From Chrysaora quinquecirrha (taxonomy: Eukaryota > Cnidaria > Scyphozoa > Semaeostomeae > Pelagiidae), in contig JACTAT010000048.1 in assembly GCA_014526335.1 (NCBI GenBank), positions 124,288 through 188,287 on the forward strand: a stretch of 64,000 nt of DNA. Reading direction: 5' to 3'. The position numbers and the translations under genes are program-made. The notes below the pieces were generated by a model. That model did no database searches. It was not told the origin of the DNA and saw only the letters and a program-made list of their open reading frames with translations. This document shows, piece after piece, positions 25,101 through 40,100 of this stretch (within the stretch, counting starts at the first letter, position 1; each line of letters opens with the position of its first letter).

Positions 25101-28100
25101 TGAAGCACGGCTAAAGAATTAAGATATAAAAAGGATTCAGCTTTTCGAAATGGGAGTTGGCCCTGAATAAATGAACTGAACATATCACTGAACATTGAAC
25201 TTCAGTGAAAAATCCAGTTCATTTGACCACCTTGTTCAGTCACTGAACATTGTTCAGTGAATGTTGGATCGGAGTCAAATGTTTGGTGAACAAAATTTAT
25301 TCAGTGGTATGTTCAGTTCATTTGGATATACGACAACTTTCTCAGTGTTTTCAATTAAAAACTTCGAATTTCGCGCCAAAATAATTGCACGAAAAAGAGG
25401 CTGAAAACGTTCAGTAGATGTTCAGTAAAATGTTCAGTGAAATGTTCATTCATTTCACTTGTTACGGGGTACAATGCTTGCTGAAACTCATCTTGCAAGC
25501 AAGTTTCAAGTAAAATTTTATTGTGCAACAGGGAGTTTAAGTGTTAACGTTTCTGTCTTGTCTCGTGCAACTAATTTCAGAAAGAGGGCTATAACTCTCC
25601 AAATAATTAGCTCACTCTAGGTTCCTCGTTAATTCGTATGTCCCGGAATTCAACAAGGGCCATTGTAGTGGGAATAATTCAGTTAAGTATAGTATTTTGC
25701 TATTTGATGCTAGGAGTACGGGTCTGCCTTGCATTTCTTATTTTAGCTACAGTGAACTCAATCTTTTTCTTTCAGCAATAAGGCCAGCAATTTTTTATGG
25801 ACCTTTCCGAGTTCTCCTCTTTGGAGTCTAAGTACACGCATGCTATATCACTTTTGTATTTGATAGACTTAGCAGCAGGCTAGTAGCTCGTTTATGTTTC
25901 AGCGCTTTTTTTGAAGCGAATCAGAATCGCTTTGCTTTTTTTGATTCTACGAAAATATGGAACCGAAGCAAAACAAAAAGAACTCACAGATTCGGTCTTT
26001 CAAGCAAATGTCAAGTTTCTAAGAAGTATCTAGCCGCTTCTAAGCAGCTTGGCTGTTTCAGAAACCTTTGAAAATCCACGCAATAAACAAAATTTTTTAA
26101 ATGCATCAGCTGAAAAATCTTGACACAAATCTTAAAAAGTTTGCCTCGCCTCCTCTCCCGCAATTTGGCGCGAAAATCAGACTCGATCAGGTCCTAAATT
26201 ATCACGTAATCTAAAGACGCACCAAGAAACAACGACGAAAAGCCGAATCAGATTCAAGAAGAACACGATTTTTCTGCTTTGTTGCCAAGCAATAAAAGCA
26301 AAAGCTTGATTTGGTCGGGAAAAGCGAAGTAGCTTCGCTACTGCTATGAAGAGAACAGTACAATGTCGAATCAAACTTTTGCTTCGCTCCAAAAGAACGC
26401 ACTCCAAGACTCATAGACATCTATTTTACCCATTACCATTACCACTACCATTAGCGTTACAATCATCTTTGACATTACCACTGTCGTTACTATTATCATT
26501 ACAATTACCATCAAAATTACCGTGAGCCTTACACTCAACGTTCACCGTTGACATTACTATGATCGTAACTATTAAAATTACCATTACCATAACAATTACA
26601 ATTACCATTAGCGTTACCATCACTTTTGACATTACAATTATCGTTACTATAACCATTACCATTAAGATTACCATACACAATAATCCATAATCCCATACCA
26701 TTACCATTATGAATGTTACCATTAACATAACCATACCATTACCGTTAATAACCATATCCATCGCCATTACCATTACCATTACTAACATTACAATTACTAT
26801 TACCATTAAAATTGTCATTGCCATTATAATTACGATTGCCATTACCATTTCCATTACCATTTCAATTACAATTACCATTACCATTTCAATTACCATTAGC
26901 GTTACAATCACCATTGACATAACCATTACCATTGCCATTACCATTACCAGTACCATTACAATCACCATTAGCATTACCATCACCCAGATATTAGCATTAC
27001 TATTGCCATAATTATCACCATTACCATTACCATTACCATTACCATTACCATTACCATTACCATTGCCATTACCATTACCATTACCATTACCATTGCCATT
27101 ACCATTACCATTTCAATTACCATTGCCATTACCATTACCATTTCAATTACCATTGCCATTACCATTACCATTACCATTGCCATAACCAGTGCCACTCCCA
27201 TTACCATTACCATTACCATTAACATTACCATTACCATTTCAATTACCATTAGCGTTACAATCACTGTTGACATTTCTTACCATTACCATTGCCATAACCA
27301 GTGCCACTCCCATTACCATTACCATTACCATTACAATTACCGTCGTTCAATGGAAGTAAGTTAGTAAGTTAAGATTTTTCTTCACCAACCTCTTTCCCGT
27401 TAATAAGAACTGTTTTGAAATATTCTTTGCCATCTTTCTCCAGAAAAGGTTTTCCAACCCACTTCACTTTAGTCTGAAATCCAACAGTTTAGAATAAAGT
27501 TAATATCACTTTAAACAAACAAAAAGTATTCTAGACAAAAAGAACAAGTTCTAACCGTTACATTCAAGACAAAGTATATATTTCAGAAGTAAGGGCTCGT
27601 TCGCATTCGCAACTCTCAGTTCGTGTAAATCTTTTTCGTAATCGGTGCAGCCCGTTAGAATTAATACATTCCCTTGCAAATAAGCGCACCCTGTTTTAGC
27701 ACATTTGCCCGCATGCGCTGCGCCTTTTGATAGAGGTGCAAATGCTCCTACATGACTATGAAATTAGAAAGAAAAGAAAACAGATAAACTTAAAAATGTG
27801 AAGCTATTTCATCTTTTCCTAGTAATTATCAATAACAAGCTCAATTTTCCTAAGTTCATTGGTTCATTGGCTTCCAGATTTGCGGCAAGTTACGGTTAGA
27901 GCCGCGGCTTCAAGTGCGATTTTCCACCTGTTCTGGCGACGCGACACTCTGAACACACTGAAAATGTCCTGTTTGGAAAAATCCTTTTGTGTGTACATGT
28001 TACGACAATCAACTTGCGCGGTAAGAAGAATGGATACAAGTAAGTTTCCAAGAGAGCGCGCAAAAACAATGCAATGTATTGCGCCGCCAGTACGAAAACA

Positions 28101-31100
28101 CCGGCTACGCGGCGCGGTATTACTGGCGACAAGCCATGCCAGTATCGCTTTATTTCAAATTTTTAGATTCCATATTTTATTAAACTAATTCAGTATGTAT
28201 GTTATTTTTCTTATCTATTATCGTTGTAAAATGTGAAGGGATATCGATAGAATAAAAAAGCCAAAAGTTCAATCAAATCAATGTTCTGCGACCGGGTTCC
28301 TTCAGGAATCCGTCCCCGGTACACGTGTGACTTTTAGTTTCCGGTTGCTGTGACAATTCTCCATCATGTTCTGTCGCCATTACAAGCAAAAAGTCGCACA
28401 TGTAGCCGCAGCTTTAATAAAGCCGGTTCTCCACTGGGCGAAGTTCTTCGCGCCAAACAAAATATTTCGTTGCCACTCATTTCGTCGTGTAGCCGCTTAG
28501 CCGCGGCTTAATGAATCCTGCCGACAACTCTGGCGGTGCCCGTTACCCTTGCTTGTATCTTCCCATCGCAGATAAATATACAGGCTCGGAATTCAGAAAG
28601 TCTTTTGGTATGTGCCTAGCAGTTTTGCCTTCTTCGTCAGTCTGACAAGTAAAATCTATTTCAAAGGCGCATGTGACGGAAATCGCGTCTCGCATTTCTC
28701 GAATGACTACAAATCCATTCAATGCGGACCTCAATCAGATATATGAGAACAGATGAAGTAGCTTAAATTAACTTGCCTTGATGACTTTGTCCTGTCCAAT
28801 TTTGTGTTTAGGAGGAGACTTGATAGGTTCCTGTGCAACAGAAAACAAGGAAATCTTTATCAGCGTGATGCCCAATGTGTATCCCTTTATACAGCACATT
28901 TTGAAATACTCATGCTAGAACCATCAAATCTTCAGTGTAATAAGATATCGGCATCCTATACTCAAATTGAGGGACAAAATGTCTTAGGGGGGGTTATGTG
29001 AGGCTGTTAAAAATTTTATTGCCCCCAAAGGAAATGCCTCTTGTTAGCATCCACCTTAGCGAAATATTTTGGCAGGACCGAACGACAAAACAGTCAAAGT
29101 GCTTCAAGAAAAGTGAGTAACTTTACTATGCCAAAGCAACTAGCATTGCAGAAATTAAATTTTTGCGATTTCTAGCCGGGGCAAAAATTTAGGCTTAAAT
29201 CAGAAATTGACGAGGCGCTCTTCTAACATTTTGAATTCCATCTCTTCAAAGCAACCACCAAGCCGAAGGAATTTATCTTCTAGGCTGAAAAGCATAACTC
29301 TACATAACATAGCTCAAAACAAGGCTTGTCTATTCAACTGGAACAAAACGAATTCACTTCAATATTTAGTTGCCATATGGCAACCCTGCTGTATAAAGGG
29401 AAGTATTAGTCATGATAATAATCGCTTTTCGTGAGAAGCTTGTGGTATTCATCAGGGCAACGTCTCGGGAGAGCTTAGCCTCTCATCACTGGGCAATGAG
29501 AAATGTAGTTCTTCTTCTATCTATTTATTGCAATGGTTGGGTCGAAAAGTTGTGTAGAACGTAGTTGGTGCCTCGAGTACAATAAAATGAGCGCCAGAGA
29601 TTCCTAGCAGCTTCAATTAGTGGTTTCCACATCTCAACAACGCAATAAATAGAAGAGGAATCATGTTTCCTAGTGATCATTGAGAAGAGACGGAGCTCTC
29701 CCAAAACGTAAAACTGATAATTATGAAAGGTGAAAGGTGATTAAAGGTGATGAAAGGTGATTATCATGTCTAATACTGTGTCTGAAACAGCCTTGATAGG
29801 TTCGAATGTATATTTACTCAAAATGGGTATTCTGGACAAAAACGAAACTTCCAGCAGATTTTTATTCGCACACAGCAGATTTTTATCGTCAATGATTGAC
29901 ATGCGCCTTCGTATAATATTATTTTACTGCTGCGTGGCAGAAAATTTTGGCGCCAAGTTCCTATTTGGACAAAATTTGCACATGATCCACGATTTTTGTC
30001 GTAAAGCACCACATACAGCAGATTTTTGCTTTGTGCGCTTGGCTTAATGGTGGTTGCCCTTCGGTAATCCGGCTGCCAACCTCCACCTCTCTTTAACCAA
30101 AGAATCCACGGTTTTCCTAGTTCCCTTACATCTGCTGCAGCATCGTATTACCTGGAAGGCTTTAACACCCTTAAAAAGAAAACGACCCAAAACAATTAAA
30201 TTTACCAATGACGTATCCGCCTCGTCAACATCATCTTCATCAGCTTCTTTCAAAATCATATAGGGGCACCTTCAAAAACAACAAAAATTAAGACATTAGG
30301 AAACTTTTTACAGAACTTCTTGATTTTCTACAACTTGAGCCAGAGATGTCACAATTGAGGAAGATGATACTGACTTTAGGCCGAGGCCAAACGATCAAAC
30401 AATATTGGACAAACATTTGAGATTTGCTTTACAAACATTGTTTGACCGTTTGGCCACGTCGCAAAACATTGCTTGACAAGCAGAACGTGCTTGGAAAGAG
30501 TTTTGAAAAACTTCAAAAACATTTTTTGCTTGCTGTCATCCAAAAAATGTTTGATGAGCGATGTTTTGTGATGTGGCCAAACGATCAAACATTTTGTTAG
30601 ACAAGCAAATTTCAGATGTTTGACCAAAAACGATTGATCGTTTGGTGGCCAGGGCTTAACTTTTAGTACTAATAGGTTCCAGCAGCTGCAACAGCAAATT
30701 CCGCCGCAAAATCCGCTAAAAACTGCGATTGACGTTGTATTGCACCATTGTTATGGGGACCTATTGTAAAAACTACGAAATAAACCAATTCAGAATCAGG
30801 CCCCATTTGCCGGATAGCTTTCGGAGCGTCTTGATTTTCGTATTTGATATGGTTGGTGTTTACACTATCCATTATAGCGTAAATGGCGCCTTAGTTGGTT
30901 GGTTAAAGATCTTGATTTTCATATCGGATAGACTCTGTTGGTTAGCCAAGAGAACAGGAAATTTCAATAGTTAGGCTTTACTCTTAAAACAGTGTCAATT
31001 ACATTCGGAGCGGAGTGATTTTCATATCACCTACAAAATGGAGTGAAAATCACTACAATTTTTCGAGCGCTTCGTATCGGATAGCTCTGGCATAATGTTA

Positions 31101-34100
31101 ACACCAACCTTGTCTGATACGAAAATCAAGATGCTCTTAAACTAAACTGGGCCTAATTTCCGTACAAATCTTGGCCTAACTTTCATTCTGAACTGGCATA
31201 ATTTGCAATTTCCATGATAGATCCTCGTAACAAAGTAAAAAGACAACATTCATCTCATAACTGGTAAAATAAATTTTTCATAAGTCAACTTTTAGCATAT
31301 TTATTTGCTGAATTTGCTATCACAAGTCTAATATGACAATGCGAAACTAGAGCGTTCTAACAAGAACGTAAAAGTCACGGGGGATTTTTCCATAGAATTT
31401 TGGTCCAGCCAAGGATATCATTTGGGAATATTGGCCCAGCGAACATCCATGCTTTAAGCTATGGCAGCCTTTGAAAGTAGAAATTTCATACTACTCCATT
31501 TCAAGTCATTTTTTTCCAATTTTTATATTAATGACTTGAAATTTAAAGTTACATCGTCAAAGAACAAAAAACGTAGCAAAAAAAACACGATTCAAGAATA
31601 ATTAAAAGCAAAAAAGAACAATAACGAACAGCAATTTAGCATACTAGGATAACGAATTGGAACATTGATCAAACTGCACTGGGTTCAGGTTACTTTTGAA
31701 CGAAGGTTAGTCTCTTAATTTAGCCAGCTCCAAAACTATTTCTTTCTTTTCATTAGAAAGAATGAATACGAATTTTTGGTCCTGTGACAAGTTATCGAAA
31801 TATTTAGAGTCGATTCTCAAAAAAAACAAGTAAAAGAAACAAGTCAACCTTTGAAATTTCTGACTTAGGGCCAACATTGGGCGTATTAGTCTAGCCAAGG
31901 GTATTATTTTGGTAGAAACTGGTCTAGCCAAGGGTACAATTTTCTTGCAAAAATTAGTCTAGCCAACGGTACTATTTTGAATATGCTGGCGGCAGACCCC
32001 TACTCAGAGAAAAGTCAAGAACACCCCCCGTGCTAAGCAAAGATGACGTTGTCGCCAAAACGTCTCAATATCAAGACGCGGGAAAACCACTAGTGCCCAG
32101 CTCCTTTTTCTGCTTGCAACGTCTTCTTTACTAGTGACGTCATGTTGCTAAAACAGCCTAAACACTTCAAAAACACAAACCTTCTATTGATGCAACATTG
32201 TTTTGATCTGCCTGTCCCTCCGAACTTTTTCATATCTTTACAGCTTTTGCATTTACCACAGTCCGTTTGTTGACAAACTTCACAAACGCCGCATCTCTTT
32301 CTTCTTGCCTTACCAGCATTTTGACTCTCAATTTGATCTTTAAAGAATATATCGAATATGTAGCTAACCAAAGGAGTCGTTGTGGCCTGAAAAGAAATTC
32401 AAATCGACATTAGACAATTAAAACATTAAGGGAAGAAACTTATGCGGGAAGAAGGGTTACTAGACTCCAGCGAATTTGCCTTCTTCGTGAAATTTTGAAC
32501 ATGACGAGCCTTTGAGGGGCACAGAATTTTATAACTGCGAGAAACAGGGAAAACATCCCTGGACAAGCTAGAAAGCATTTTTCGTCCGACACTCCTCAGA
32601 GTAGCTATAAACGCCAGAAACAGATCGAACCAATTTACTAAGGCGGAATTCATATCCAGATGCGGATCGAAATGCACCAGTAAGAAAGTGAAGGCGAATT
32701 GGCATTGTGTTTTAAACACCAATCAGCTGGTCGGATACAGCGGGAAGACCAATAGAATTAATTGAAGATTCCAAGTGAGAAAAGAACTGTCTGTCTATCT
32801 ACACAGAACCGGTCGTTTGGTTTTGATGTGGACATGATCTTATGTTTACATCACAACACGAACAGTACATGAATATTAGACAGTGCAGGCAAGTCATCTA
32901 CAACCTTGGCTGCGTACTCGGAGAGGAAGCGATGATTTAACAGAGCTTGATGAAATCGCTGAGTAACTCTCAAAGTCATACATTCCCTACCAAAAGCTCT
33001 CTTCCTTCTCTTACATGCCTAGTTGCCGCCCCCCCCGCTAATTATTTTTTTGAACAATTTCCAACCCCCGCACTTATTAGGACCCCCCCCCGCTTATTAG
33101 GTTTGTATTAATATTGATGTTGGTAGTTTTTACTAAACTTACTCTGACGTTCTTGATGTGAAATTTCACTTGTATACATAATTTGTTGGTTAGAACTATG
33201 GATTTCCTTAGCCTATAAGCATTATAGGGCCCCTCGCTTTGCGTTTAAGCAGTTTCCAGACAAGGTTTGTCAAACAAATTCCGATCCCCGTTTATTCCGA
33301 TCCCCGCCAATTAGATCCTGAAGGTAGTTCCAGCCCCCCGCCTATTCCGCCCCCAGCAGCTAGGCACCTAAGAGTACTTGGCTTTGTTCTTCAGTTATGT
33401 CAATTCTTCTTCAGTGCCATACCAATTTTTAGATATTTCATCAGTTGCAAATACTAGTGTAGAATTTCCACGGTATCCCACACGTATGCTCTTGATAATT
33501 ACGTCTCACCTTGCAGTTCACGGACGTCAAACTGGGTTGATTTTGTCCGTGACAGGCCATAAGTTTACTTTAGAAAGCTCTGTAATTTACAAAATGACGT
33601 ACCTTTGTAGGTCCTTCGCTCTTCTTTGCTTCAGTTTTCAATCTAATTCCCCGAAGAGCACGTCTACAATTTACAAAAGCAGTGTTTCATTTTTTCGGCA
33701 AAGCATTATTCAATAGAAACCCTCAATAGACCATTTCAACTAAGGGCCTCGTTTTCAAAATAATCGAAAATTAGGCCATAGAGAAATTTCTACTTCAGAT
33801 TCGAATTCAGCACCTTCTTTTTAGTGTTGAGGTATATTTTTACGCTTCTATTCCTTACGATGTCGATTCTATAGCGATTAAAAGTTTGAAAATTTACAAA
33901 GGATTTGACCGTGTAAAATGATCGAGGGTGTAAAAGCGAACCCCCAGTGATTTTTCACGGTCAAATCCTTTATAGAATTTCAAACTTTTTTAACACCTAT
34001 AAAATCAGTATCTTAAGGAGTAGAAGCATAAAACTTTGCCTTAACACTAAAAAGAAGGTGTTAAATTCGAATCTGAAATCGAAATTTCTCTATGACCTGA

Positions 34101-37100
34101 TTTTCAATCTTTTTTGAAAAAGAGGCAATTAGTTGACATGGTCTATTACAATCGGGAACCTCCTGCATAAGTGTAAGAAAACCATATGCCAATCACTCCC
34201 CCTAACCTCCGACAAAGAAAATTGAGCCAACATGCCTGGATGGGCCCTCCTGGCTAGGGCAGTCCAGGACGTCTTATATTATCTCTAAACACATTCTTGT
34301 ATCTATACGAACCAGGAAATTTTGATCGAGGCTGGCTTTTCTTCAATTTTGCCTCTTTTGAGCCTAAATTGTTCTTCATCTGTTCTTAATTCCTTGGTTA
34401 CTAAGACATTTATATTTTTCAGTGAATGTCTGGAGTGGTACTAGGTTTATGTAAAAATGCAGCATGCTTGTCTATTTCATTGTTCGCTTGCTTTTCACGC
34501 TCAGCCTGACTGCCTTACTTTCATATTTGTTTGATATTCTTATGAAAAGGCCAGCCTCAACTTGCTCTTATTTTGTTCATAAAATTTGGGCAAAATCCTG
34601 GTTCGGGTTCTTGTTAAATTGCTCTTATAAAGAAAAAGAGTGTATATATTTATGACCCTCAATAATTTTAGTTTTTAGAAACATCTGCTCTTCTTCAATC
34701 GCACACCTGATCAAAATCAAAGTCAAGCTCAGCGCCACGGAGAATGTTCGACAAGGAGAATGTTTTTCGACTAGGCAACGGGGCAACATTTTTATTGACA
34801 AGCAAGTTTCAAATGTTTCACGAAAATGCTCCATCATTTGGCCAAGGCCCTTCAAAGATGTTTGCTTGCGTGAAGCGAAAGAATTTTCAAACATTGCTCA
34901 ACAAATCTTTTGTGTCGTGGCCACACGTTCAAATATTGCTGATCAGCAAATTTTCAAAGTTCAAACACACAATGATTGTTTGGTCAGAGTCAATACCTTT
35001 TTCCAAGTGTTACCCCTGAGAGTTTGATAAGGTCTCGCATACATGGAGTAGTTAGCAGAAGCCTCTCTTCGTCGTCTGCAGCGGCTGAGTCATAGCTTTC
35101 AACCTAGAACATCAACGATACTACGCATGAAATTCTAACACCATAGAAATTTCAAAAGGAAAGCTTTATTTTGTCTGTATAGGATGGCTTTCCAAATGAC
35201 ATATTAACAAGTCCTTTTAATGCATATATAACGAAATGTCAAATTATCGCTAGTGATAAAGCTCCAATTCATGTCACAACCTCCACGCCATTAATTGATT
35301 ACAATCTACCACGCTATTCCACCCTTTCCACTGTACACGTTTTTTTTTATAAGAAACCTAGCTCGGGGCCTAGTTCTAAAAGTTTCTTAATTTTTGGTCC
35401 AATTTTAGTTCTAAAAGTTTCTTAACAGTTTCTTAATAAATTAAAATAAATTGCAGTAAAAACGACGAAAAATCTTCTGTGAGATACACTGGATACAGTA
35501 TTGCTTACAGATGCGAGAAATCGCACAGAATCAGCCACGCTGGTGCGAGAAATCGCACGGAAATGCTTGTGAACTAATTACTACCTCCACAAATGTTAAT
35601 CAGTATGTTGGAAAACGGAATTTCTCAAGTTTTCTTAACTTCTTCCTCCTAGTTCTAAAAGTTTCTTAACTTTTTGGGTGTCCAGTTCTAGGTTTCTTAT
35701 AAACCGGTCTCTTATAAAAAAAAAACGTGTACTGCTAGTGAACCATAGAGATAGTGAACACAGCGTTGTCAAAGCTCCAATTTCATAAACAGTATAGCGT
35801 CAAAGCAAGGGTCAAAGGTTTTTTAGTTGATCCGGGATCTTACGAACAGCCGCAACACACAAAAAATTAATGCCGTAATTCCTCGAATTACCCCCCCCCC
35901 CCACTTGAATAAGCCTTCCCCTCCAATTAAACCCACTCTACAGCGATAAATTGCTAATAAGCCCCCACGAATAAGCCCCAAACCCCTAAATTGTTGGTGT
36001 TAGTCTTTTGAGTCCATGTTGGTACTTTGTCGAGTTAAGACGGAAAAATGAGTTCTCAAAGTCGATGATAAATCATACTATTTTGAAAAAAATTTATGAG
36101 CCACCCCCTTCGTTTAAGCCCCCACTTCGAATAAGCCTCCTTCCAAAATAATAAAAAATAATTAAGCCCTAGGGGGCTAATTCGACGGTATAGACAAGAA
36201 CTGTAAATCTTCCTACTCTGAGGATACCATGCTTGGCAAGGCAAAATATAATATTTCGTACGAAGGTGCTATGGAGAGGTCATGGTCTAATCCAGCTGGA
36301 ACGTGGTGTCAGAACCTCAGCGAGGTCAGGATTTGAGCCCCAGGTACAGAAGCGTCACAGCCATAATACACCATTCTACTTCACCATCTTCATCTTCACT
36401 GGTATACACGTTTTTTTTATAAGAAACCTGGCTCGGGGCCTAGTTCTAAAAGTTTCTTGATTTTTGGCCCAATTTTAGTTCTAAAAGTTTCTTAACAGTT
36501 TCTTAATTTAATGGAAATAAATTGCAGTAAAAACAATAAAAACGTGAATATAGCAAGCAAATTATCAATATTATTGTATTACAAAGAATTAGCCATGCTG
36601 GTGCGAGAAATCGCACGGAAATGCTTGAGAATCATACAACGTCCACAAATGTGAAATCAGTATGTTGGAAAACCGAGAAAAATTTCTTAAGTTTCTTAAC
36701 TCCTTCCTGCTAGTTCTAAACGTTTCTTAACTTTTGGGGTGTCTAGTTCTAGGTTTCTTATAAACCGGTTTCTTATAAAAAAAAGTGTGTAGCACAGTAA
36801 ATATAGTAAACCTCACTGTTGTCTTTTACTTCTCGCGTCACGATGTTCCTGATTCGTCATTTTATTTATGTCGTCAACGCAAGAATCATTTCCATTCTAT
36901 AAGCAGGAGCTTGTCAAGTAGCATTTTCTATATATTCCAATTCATTACAATTTATAAAAAAGATACTGTAAGCAGATACGTAGGAAGAGCAAAGATAACA
37001 CTCACTTGTTCCACGAGAAACTGCGCATGCCTCAGCAGAGAGTCTTCGGTGAATTTTGGACAGTTCTCGGGTGGAACTGTTGTCTAGAAAAAGAAATAGA

Positions 37101-40100
37101 TCTGGTACTTGAACGTTAAGTGGAAATAATTACTAAGAAACAAGATCATGTGAATCGGAAAAAGCATATATCTTAAACTGTTCAAGCAAATGGGCGAAGT
37201 AATGATTGATTAGATCGTCTGAATAATAAGTTTTTTTCTGGTAAATTGTCGAAAAAAAAACTTAAGAAAGGTCAAAGTTAACAGACACTAGTGAACTGTT
37301 TAATAAGCCGTCCCCTCGAAAAAGCCTCAATCCCGAAGTTCAGTTTTGCAAAAAAAGCCTCCGGGGGCTTTTCAGGCTTTTTCGATGATTTACGGTGCTG
37401 ATCAGTTTGTTTAAATGATTATTTGCCTTATTACACAAACCATTGTACCGAAGTTATCGCTGTTGAGTTGAATCACTGGACACTCCATGACAATGACGCC
37501 CAGTTTGAGTGATCTCGGGTTGGTTTTAATCTCGTTTGGGAGTTGGGGACTCGACTAACAAGTCTTTTTGTTGGCTTACCTGTATTCTGTTGAGTAACTC
37601 TTCGTATCTGGCATCAGGTTCTTCATTTAAAAATTCAATTATTACCTGAAATGGGATACCGAATAAACATACAGGCCGTGGCAAAACGCTACATTTTTGT
37701 CAAACAGTATGATTGACAAACACAATGTCTTGCCTTGTAGCAAATATCAAATTTTTGGAAAGCATCAATTGGCTAGGGACTTAACTTCAGAGTGGGACAA
37801 ATAATCAGTTTTCAATTATTGCCCTTTAATATGGCATTTTTCATCATGCAAATCATTAAATAAAATTGAAAAATACAAGAAAGGGCTCTATGATTTCTTT
37901 TTGATGATAACAATATCTCGTACAATGAATTACTTTTGAAAGCTGGAAAATGTAGTATACACATTAACCGTCTGAGGTTACTTTGTATTGAAATATATAA
38001 AACAGTTCACAACCTGAACCCCTCACATTTAAAAGATATTTTTTGAGAGATTTAAGAGATGATCAGTTTATTCATCTAGGTACAGACCAAATCAAGTGAC
38101 ATTTCGGTCTAACAGTTTGCAATCGATAGGTCCTAAAATCTGGAATAATCTGCAAGGCACAATTAAAACAGCTGAAAACTTGGAGACTTTTGAAAAGTAT
38201 GATAAAAAATTGGAGTGGCCCATACTGCTAATGTAGGTTGTGTTCGTTTGCCTGTAATTAATTTAGACTGATAATTATCGATTTGGATTAGTTTATTTTA
38301 AGCTCTTTAATATATCGATTTAAATTAAATGGCACAAAAAGTCGAAAATTCCACCAGTTCTACCAAAAGTTTGACTTATTCCTTAAAAAAATTTCCAAAG
38401 GCTTTTCTCTAAAAATTATTAACGATTACAATTAGACTTATTACCTAACAGTTAATCAGGCAACCGAGTTAAATTGCTGGTCGCTCAAAATACTGGCTGG
38501 AGCGAATATCGAGGGACTTGTGTAGCACGTCTAGGGAATTATTTTCTTACAACTCTGGAACTGGCAAGATTTTCGGGGAGGGGGCAACTCTTATAGGAAG
38601 GTAGGTATATTGTACATGTGCCTGCCCGAGTTATGGACAAATTTGCGAAATTTTTTCCGGACTATGGGTCCTATTCTGTGACGTCTTGGCCGGGTTATAG
38701 GACAGTTTAACAGTCTGCGAAATTTCTGCCCACGTTATGGATCTGTTTAATGAAAATATGCCAATGTTATTGTTGAGTGTTTACTGATAGTGTCAGCAGT
38801 AAATGAAATAAATACTCTTGGGAAAGTTTTTTCACTAGTTATGGGGTATGTTTTCAAGATGATGTCCCAATTATGGGTCTGATTAGTAAAAATATGCCGA
38901 TGCTATGGTCAAATGTTGGCTCTTATTGCACCAGCGAGTGAAACATATATTCTTATTCTTGGGAAAGTTTTTTCACTGTTTATGGGGTGCGTTTTCGAAA
39001 TGATGCCCTGGTTATGAGGTTAACTTTTTCGAAGCTTTTAAGGGATCTGATTTGGTGTAATTCTCGATCTGATGTGAGCAATAACTGGGACTCGTGTAAC
39101 AGCCAAGACGATAATACCAAAACGCAAATTTTACAATAAATGTAACAATGTCTAATATGGCAAAGTTGCTGTCAGATTCGTACATCTACAATCACGGACA
39201 AAATTGTTGAGACTATATCGAAAATGTACCTCCACATAGCGTATTGGCTCACTTTGCCCCCCCTCCCCCCAGTTCAATGTTGATAATTTCGTTTCATTCG
39301 CCACAGAATTGAGCGACCCATCATGCGGGCATAACATGTGTCGAGAAATGTTTCACAAAGGACTCAACATTGAATGGGGGAGGGGGGCAGGGACATTGAC
39401 CCCCAATCAACATGACTGAGTATTTGTCTCAACATATTTTGTCCATGATTGTAGGCCCTTGTCTAATCGCAATTTGATTGGCTGTTCAAACAATAGAAAT
39501 GTTAAGTGACGTCACAGTTTCTTCAAAATTTCACAACAAAATGTAAAAAACTATGTAAAAAACATGTATAAAAACAAAAAAATGATGCTACATGCGATAT
39601 TGTATATTGCCTAACAGTTATCAATGAAATTCTTTGCATTTCCTTTCTAAGAACATCTGCTTTCGGAATCTACATCTTGTTTTTAAGCCTAGGCCAAAAT
39701 TGCCAGCATTTTAGCAGATTTTGTGGCCGGTACCAGGGCCAAGATCGATTTGACGGTTGAGATTCGATTCGGGGCCTGGGGACGAGGTTGCTATGTGTAT
39801 TAATGAGAACATTGGCATCCCTCGCTTAACTGTAACCTGGATTTCCACTTGTCCTTTTAGCCACGGGAACGGTAATGGCGAAATATCATATAAGCATAAG
39901 CACTTTGCTCATCAAAGTTTCGCACGAGAAAATTTTCTGTCCGTTTTGCCAACTGTCCAGCAATAGACGCTTCCGCAAAAATGGCCGCCGTTTTTGCCTA
40001 CTGTTTACATTAAGGATTTTCGAAAGGAATTCTGGGAATAATTTCCTTAGTTACGTATTTTACATAGCTGCAGATGTTGAATTCGTAGCTAAGGAAATTA

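Noticed and set aside
26426..27273. Long minus-strand frames of Met-Val repeats
   Set aside because: They are translations of the ATTACC hexanucleotide array; frames stay open because the repeat has no stops.
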